Shown here: piece after piece, positions 6,054-9,030 of the stretch
How positions within the stretch are numbered: position 1 is the stretch's first letter
How the letters are laid out: the number at the start of each line of letters is the position of its first letter
NCBI GenBank assembly: GCA_027031185.1
Contig: JALVEF010000365.1
Span: 1 to 9,030 of the forward strand
DNA: 9,030 bases
Direction of reading: 5' to 3'
Origin: Saprospiraceae bacterium
GTDB lineage: Bacteria; Bacteroidota; Bacteroidia; Chitinophagales; Saprospiraceae
Notes under the pieces: model-generated
The model's input: only the letters and a program-made list of their open reading frames with translations
Told to the model about the DNA's origin: nothing
Databases searched by the model: none
Made by a program: the position numbers and the translations under genes

Positions 6054-6058
6054 TACCC

Positions 6059-7360
6059 ATGGACTTCCGGCCCCTGGAATTGAACGACGATTTCCGCTAT
6101 GCCCTGCAAGCCATTGAGCAGGCGCACAAAAACCTCTTTATCACCGGCAAGGCCGGCACGGGCAAGAGCACCTTCCTGAACTTGCTGCGGCGCACCACCC
6201 GCCGCAACACCGTCGTGCTGGCCCCAACGGGCGTCGCAGCTCTAAACGTCAAAGGCCAAACCATTCATTCGTTTTTCAAATTTGCCCCGCGCCTGCCCGA
6301 TCCGCGGGATCTGCGCAAAGCACCCGCGCGCCGGCGCGAGCTGTATCGCCAAATAGAACTGCTCATCATGGATGAAATATCCATGGTGCGGGCTGACCTG
6401 TTGGATCATATTGACCGCTTTTTGCGGATCAACCGTGACAACGACCAAGCCTTCGGCGGCGTCCAAGTCGTCATGGTCGGCGATCTTTTCCAACTCCCCC
6501 CTGTCGTGTCCTCTGATGTGGAAAGACAATTTTTGCAGAAGCGCTACCAAACCCCGTTTTTTTTCTCCGCCAGGGTATTTTCTGATGATTTTGAATGGGA
6601 AGCCATTGAATTTGGCAGGGTCTATCGCCAGGAAAACCGCCATTTTCTGCGCTTATTGGAAGCCATCCGGAGCGGGCGGGCTGATTATGAGGACATCGAG
6701 ACGCTCAACGAGCGCTATCTTCCGGACTTTGAAGCGGAAGATTGGTACATCACTCTAACAACCACCAATCGCGCCGCCGAACAAATCAATCGCCGCCGCA
6801 TGGATCAGCTGAAGACGCCGGCCTTTTACTTTCCCGCCCGCCTGCAAGGCGCCTTCTCAGCCAAATCCACCTACCCGGCTGACATCAATCTTGAACTGAA
6901 GGAAGGCGCTCAGGTGATGTTCTTGCGCAACGATCCGCAAAAGCGCTTCTTTAACGGCACCATCGGCCGGATAACCGGTCTGACCGACTCCAGGGTAAAA
7001 GTCAGAATCACCGCGCAGGGCCGGGACGAGGAGGTCAATGTCGAGCGCTTCGACTGGGAACTGATACGCTACACACTGGATGAAAAAGATCCGGGCAAAA
7101 TCGTACCGGAAGTCACGGGCACGTTCACCCAATTTCCACTCAAACCGGCGTGGGCCATCACCATTCACAAAAGCCAGGGAAAAACTTTCGAGCGCGCCGT
7201 CATTGACCTGGGGCGGGGAGCATTTGCTCACGGCCAATTGTACGTGGCACTGAGCCGCTGCCGGTCCCTGGAAGGCATCATACTGCGCCAACGCATCCGC
7301 CCCGCCGACATTATCATCCACGAGGCCATCCCCGAATTTTATGAGCGCTATATCCGATAA
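6059..7360 (+). CDS. Pif1/RecD-like superfamily 1B DNA helicase
   Basis: 433 residues; an ATP-dependent 5'-3' DNA helicase by family. Motifs in order: Walker A GKAGTGKST (30-38); motif Ia LAPTGVAALNVKGQTIHSFF (54-73); Walker B LLIMDEISMV (101-110, Asp105 and Glu106); motif III VGDLFQLPPV (140-149); YRQENR (189-194); a RecD2-like SH3/OB segment KEGAQVMFLRND (281-292) with FFNGTIGRI; motif V ITIHKSQGKTF (367-377); motif VI GQLYVALSRCRSLEGI (392-407, arginine finger Arg400). All catalytic motifs are intact. It stops soon after motif VI and so lacks the C-terminal HRDC or other extensions seen in longer Bacteroidota relatives; likely a minimal form, not a truncation. The ATG at 6059 is preferred; a TTG at 6041 in frame falls before the -7 box. 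It converges on the LOG gene with 8 bp between stops. Role in repair, replication forks or G4 unwinding is inferred. Confidence 0.95.
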   Translation: MDFRPLELNDDFRYALQAIEQAHKNLFITGKAGTGKSTFLNLLRRTTRRNTVVLAPTGVAALNVKGQTIHSFFKFAPRLPDPRDLRKAPARRRELYRQIELLIMDEISMVRADLLDHIDRFLRINRDNDQAFGGVQVVMVGDLFQLPPVVSSDVERQFLQKRYQTPFFFSARVFSDDFEWEAIEFGRVYRQENRHFLRLLEAIRSGRADYEDIETLNERYLPDFEAEDWYITLTTTNRAAEQINRRRMDQLKTPAFYFPARLQGAFSAKSTYPADINLELKEGAQVMFLRNDPQKRFFNGTIGRITGLTDSRVKVRITAQGRDEEVNVERFDWELIRYTLDEKDPGKIVPEVTGTFTQFPLKPAWAITIHKSQGKTFERAVIDLGRGAFAHGQLYVALSRCRSLEGIILRQRIRPADIIIHEAIPEFYERYIR

Positions 7361-7368
7361 GCTGTGGC

Positions 7369-7908
7369 CTATCCGGGCAGGCAGCGAAGGACAGCTTCGC
7401 GCGGCGTCTCCACGACTTGCATCAGCTGCCGCTGTCGTGCACTCAGGAAGCCTTTGGCCACCATTTCATCCATAAAACGGACAAACGAGTCAAAGTAGTG
7501 CATCCCGTTGATCAGGATACAGGGTTTTTGGAAGTAGCCGATCTGCAGAAGCGTAAACATTTCGGTGATCTCCTCAATCGTGCCCATCCCACCGGGCAGC
7601 GCAATAAACGCATCGGACAAAGCCGCCATGCGCGCCTTACGGGCGTGCATGCTGTCCACCACAATCAACTCCGATAGCTTTTCGTGCGCCAATTCCCGCT
7701 GCTCCAGCTTCCGGGGAATCACACCGGTGATGTGTCCGCCCAGGTCCAGCACGCGATCAGCCAAAACGCCCATCAGGCCGACAGAGCCACCTCCATATAC
7801 GACTCCCAAATCCCGCTCGATCAACTCTTCGGCCAATTCTCGCGTCAAACGGGCATAGGATTCATCAGCCCCACTGCACGAACCACAAAAGACACACACC
7901 CGGCGCAT
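7369..7908 (-). CDS. LOG-family protein (nucleoside monophosphate phosphoribohydrolase)
   Basis: 179 residues, the usual length of the TIGR00730/LOG family, whose tested members cleave cytokinin riboside 5'-monophosphate or ordinary AMP-type nucleotides to base and ribose 5-phosphate in the cytoplasm. The Rossmann-like fold is visible from VCVFCGSCSGAD (4-15), through the glycine loop VVYGGGSVGLMG (36-47), MHARKARM (87-94), to the signature LPGGMGTIEEITEMF (104-118), which carries the catalytic Glu and phosphate-binding residues. All signature residues are present. The ATG shares one base with the TGA of the upstream gene (TGATG), so the two are probably translated by reinitiation. The bacterial substrate is not known; the old label 'lysine decarboxylase' for this family is wrong. 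Confidence 0.95.
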   Translation of the reverse strand: MRRVCVFCGSCSGADESYARLTRELAEELIERDLGVVYGGGSVGLMGVLADRVLDLGGHITGVIPRKLEQRELAHEKLSELIVVDSMHARKARMAALSDAFIALPGGMGTIEEITEMFTLLQIGYFQKPCILINGMHYFDSFVRFMDEMVAKGFLSARQRQLMQVVETPREAVLRCLPG

Positions 7909-9030
7909 CAGAAATCTTTTACCTTTTTGAGCTGAAAGTCCTCCAGCCGGTACATTTTCACCGAGATATTGCGAAAGTGATTCTGCCCCGGCCGAATGGG
8001 CACACCCTCGGCATCTGTCCCATCAAAATGATATTCCATAAAAAGTGCTGAGTCATCGGGAATTTTCCAAGTACCAGTGCTGTTGGCACGGATGAAGCGA
8101 ACCAAATACCGGCCCAGGTCATAACCACGATATGCATACTTGGCAGGCAATGCACCGTATTGTTCAAAGTAAGCCGCTGCAAATTGGCGGGTTTGCGGGG
8201 TATGTACCACCACGTCAGCCGATGGGATGAACGTATTCAGCCCGATGAGCTTTTGGAAGTCCAGATTTTTAAAACTTAGCCACTGCGGCAGACCGATGAC
8301 GGTAGGCAATTCATCGGACTCGGGGTCACGGGAGACATAAATCTTCCGGACGATAGATGAAATATAGTTCGGGTCTTTCCAGGCGGGGACAATAAAGAAC
8401 GCCCCCGGCGTAATGCTCAAACTGTCCTTCAGGTGCAAGTCTTCAAAAGACAAGTCGGAGGACTCCACGGCCAGCTCAACTACCGGTTGGAAGATACTCA
8501 GCGCTTCTTTTGCCCGGCGCAGGGCAGCCACCGGCCTGTCATCGGCGCCATTATTCCGCTTGACGATATAGATTTTTCTGGACGGGTCTTTTGAAGCAAA
8601 GGCCAGAATGCGCTCCATATACGTATCCAGTCCGGGCGCCGTCTCCAGAATGACGCCCTTGCCGGCCGGTGCCCGGGGGATGGACGCAAACGGCGCGCAC
8701 ATAATCTGGCCACTGCGCACGGCTTGTTGAGCTACGAGAACGGCATTGGACTTCCGGTATGGGCCGATGATAATGTGCGCATCCCGGACGACAGGACGTT
8801 GGAGCAGTTGTTCGGTGGTACTCCGGTCCGCTTTGGTATCAAGTACATGTAGGTCAATGGCCAGGTCGTCACCGGCCTCATCCAATGCCATACGAAATCC
8901 GGTGTAAAACTGGAGAGCGATATGGGACTTGGGGGGAACGGATTCTGCCGACGGGTCAAAGCGATCGGACAAAAAGGGCAGTAAGATTGCGACCCTCACG
9001 GGTCGCATGGCGAGCCGGGCTTCCAGGGCG
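7908..9030 (-). CDS. Periplasmic-binding-protein-like (type 1 fold) protein, 5' end outside window
   Basis: About 373 residues are visible and the frame stays open to the window edge (reading ...ALEARLA before the Met at 9006-9008), so the N-terminus is probably missing. The visible part resembles the Leu/Ile/Val-binding, Peripla_BP_6 type fold: a first strand VRVAILLPF (residues 4-12 from that Met), the helix TGFRMALDEA, DLHVLDTKAD, IIIGPYRKSNA (79-89), APFAS, KIYIVKR, AFFIVPAW and YAYRGYDLGRYLVRFI near the end. No signal peptide is visible, consistent with a truncated start. In Bacteroidota this fold is often found behind LysM repeats in envelope proteins not tied to an ABC transporter; whether LysM is present here cannot be seen. 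No permease or ATPase gene is next to it. It overlaps the LOG gene by one base. Confidence 0.82.
   Translation of the reverse strand, partial: ALEARLAMRPVRVAILLPFLSDRFDPSAESVPPKSHIALQFYTGFRMALDEAGDDLAIDLHVLDTKADRSTTEQLLQRPVVRDAHIIIGPYRKSNAVLVAQQAVRSGQIMCAPFASIPRAPAGKGVILETAPGLDTYMERILAFASKDPSRKIYIVKRNNGADDRPVAALRRAKEALSIFQPVVELAVESSDLSFEDLHLKDSLSITPGAFFIVPAWKDPNYISSIVRKIYVSRDPESDELPTVIGLPQWLSFKNLDFQKLIGLNTFIPSADVVVHTPQTRQFAAAYFEQYGALPAKYAYRGYDLGRYLVRFIRANSTGTWKIPDDSALFMEYHFDGTDAEGVPIRPGQNHFRNISVKMYRLEDFQLKKVKDF

Larger units (their letters stand above)
5599..6058. other. Divergent intergenic region with second repeat array and inverted-repeat element
   Basis: 460 bp between the divergent SPOR and helicase genes, with no gene I can support. 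Going up: ribosome-binding site and -7 box of the SPOR gene; the interrupted repeat TTTTTGC (about 5684-5710) containing GCATTAAAATGC, a short inverted repeat; repeat module copy B (5726-5761); the second octamer array (5762-5833); the element with 15-bp inverted ends (5830-5933); then about 110 bp ending in the helicase -7 box. Short open frames crossing this region on either strand have repeat-derived sequence and no recognisable domain. Confidence 0.75.

Noticed and set aside
5837..6127. 96-residue minus-strand open frame across the inverted-repeat element
   Set aside because: It runs through repeat DNA and into the helicase start in antisense, with no domain, leader or ribosome-binding site; it is probably an artefact of the repeat.
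7384..7400. GCGAAG/CTTCGC stem as terminator between helicase and LOG
   Set aside because: It lies inside LOG coding sequence and lacks a T-run on either strand.

Overview
The window looks like chromosome of a Bacteroidota bacterium, perhaps Saprospiria or a related lineage; the rank below phylum is a guess. The grounds are TAnnTTTG-type -7 boxes, few Shine-Dalgarno sites, and family choices typical of that phylum: a stand-alone PASTA protein without kinase, a ~700-residue helix-hairpin-helix/beta-barrel protein, a short Pif1-like helicase and a periplasmic-binding-fold protein next to a LOG gene. No rRNA, tRNA, CRISPR array, insertion sequence or phage gene was found.

Layout. (1) Positions 25-3696, minus strand: a likely operon reading helix-hairpin-helix/barrel protein, then arfB (ribosome rescue), then a small Met/His-rich lipoprotein, then a lipid-anchored SCO/SenC copper protein. 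The last three genes are joined by two identical-style 8-bp overlaps. (2) 3697-4116: divergent intergenic region with a 15-unit octamer tandem array, a small hairpin and a dispersed repeat module. (3) 4117-5598: a plus-strand PASTA membrane protein facing a minus-strand SPOR membrane protein, their stops 6 bp apart; both families bind peptidoglycan or act at the envelope. (4) 5599-6058: a second divergent intergenic region with a different octamer array, the same dispersed module and a 104-bp element with perfect 15-bp inverted ends. (5) 6059-7360: a Pif1/RecD-like helicase preceded by a TAccTTTG box so close that its mRNA may be leaderless. (6) 7369-9030, minus strand: a periplasmic-binding-fold protein cut by the window edge, overlapping by one base a LOG-family phosphoribohydrolase.

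The genes are mostly recognisable housekeeping or envelope families. The least explained content is in the two intergenic regions, which share a 36-bp module and a GTAAGTGCGGGG core, each beside an array of 8-bp period but different unit sequence. This looks like a modular, genome-dispersed non-coding repeat family. No clearly new multi-gene system is present; the Met/His-rich lipoprotein beside SCO is the best candidate for undescribed protein function.
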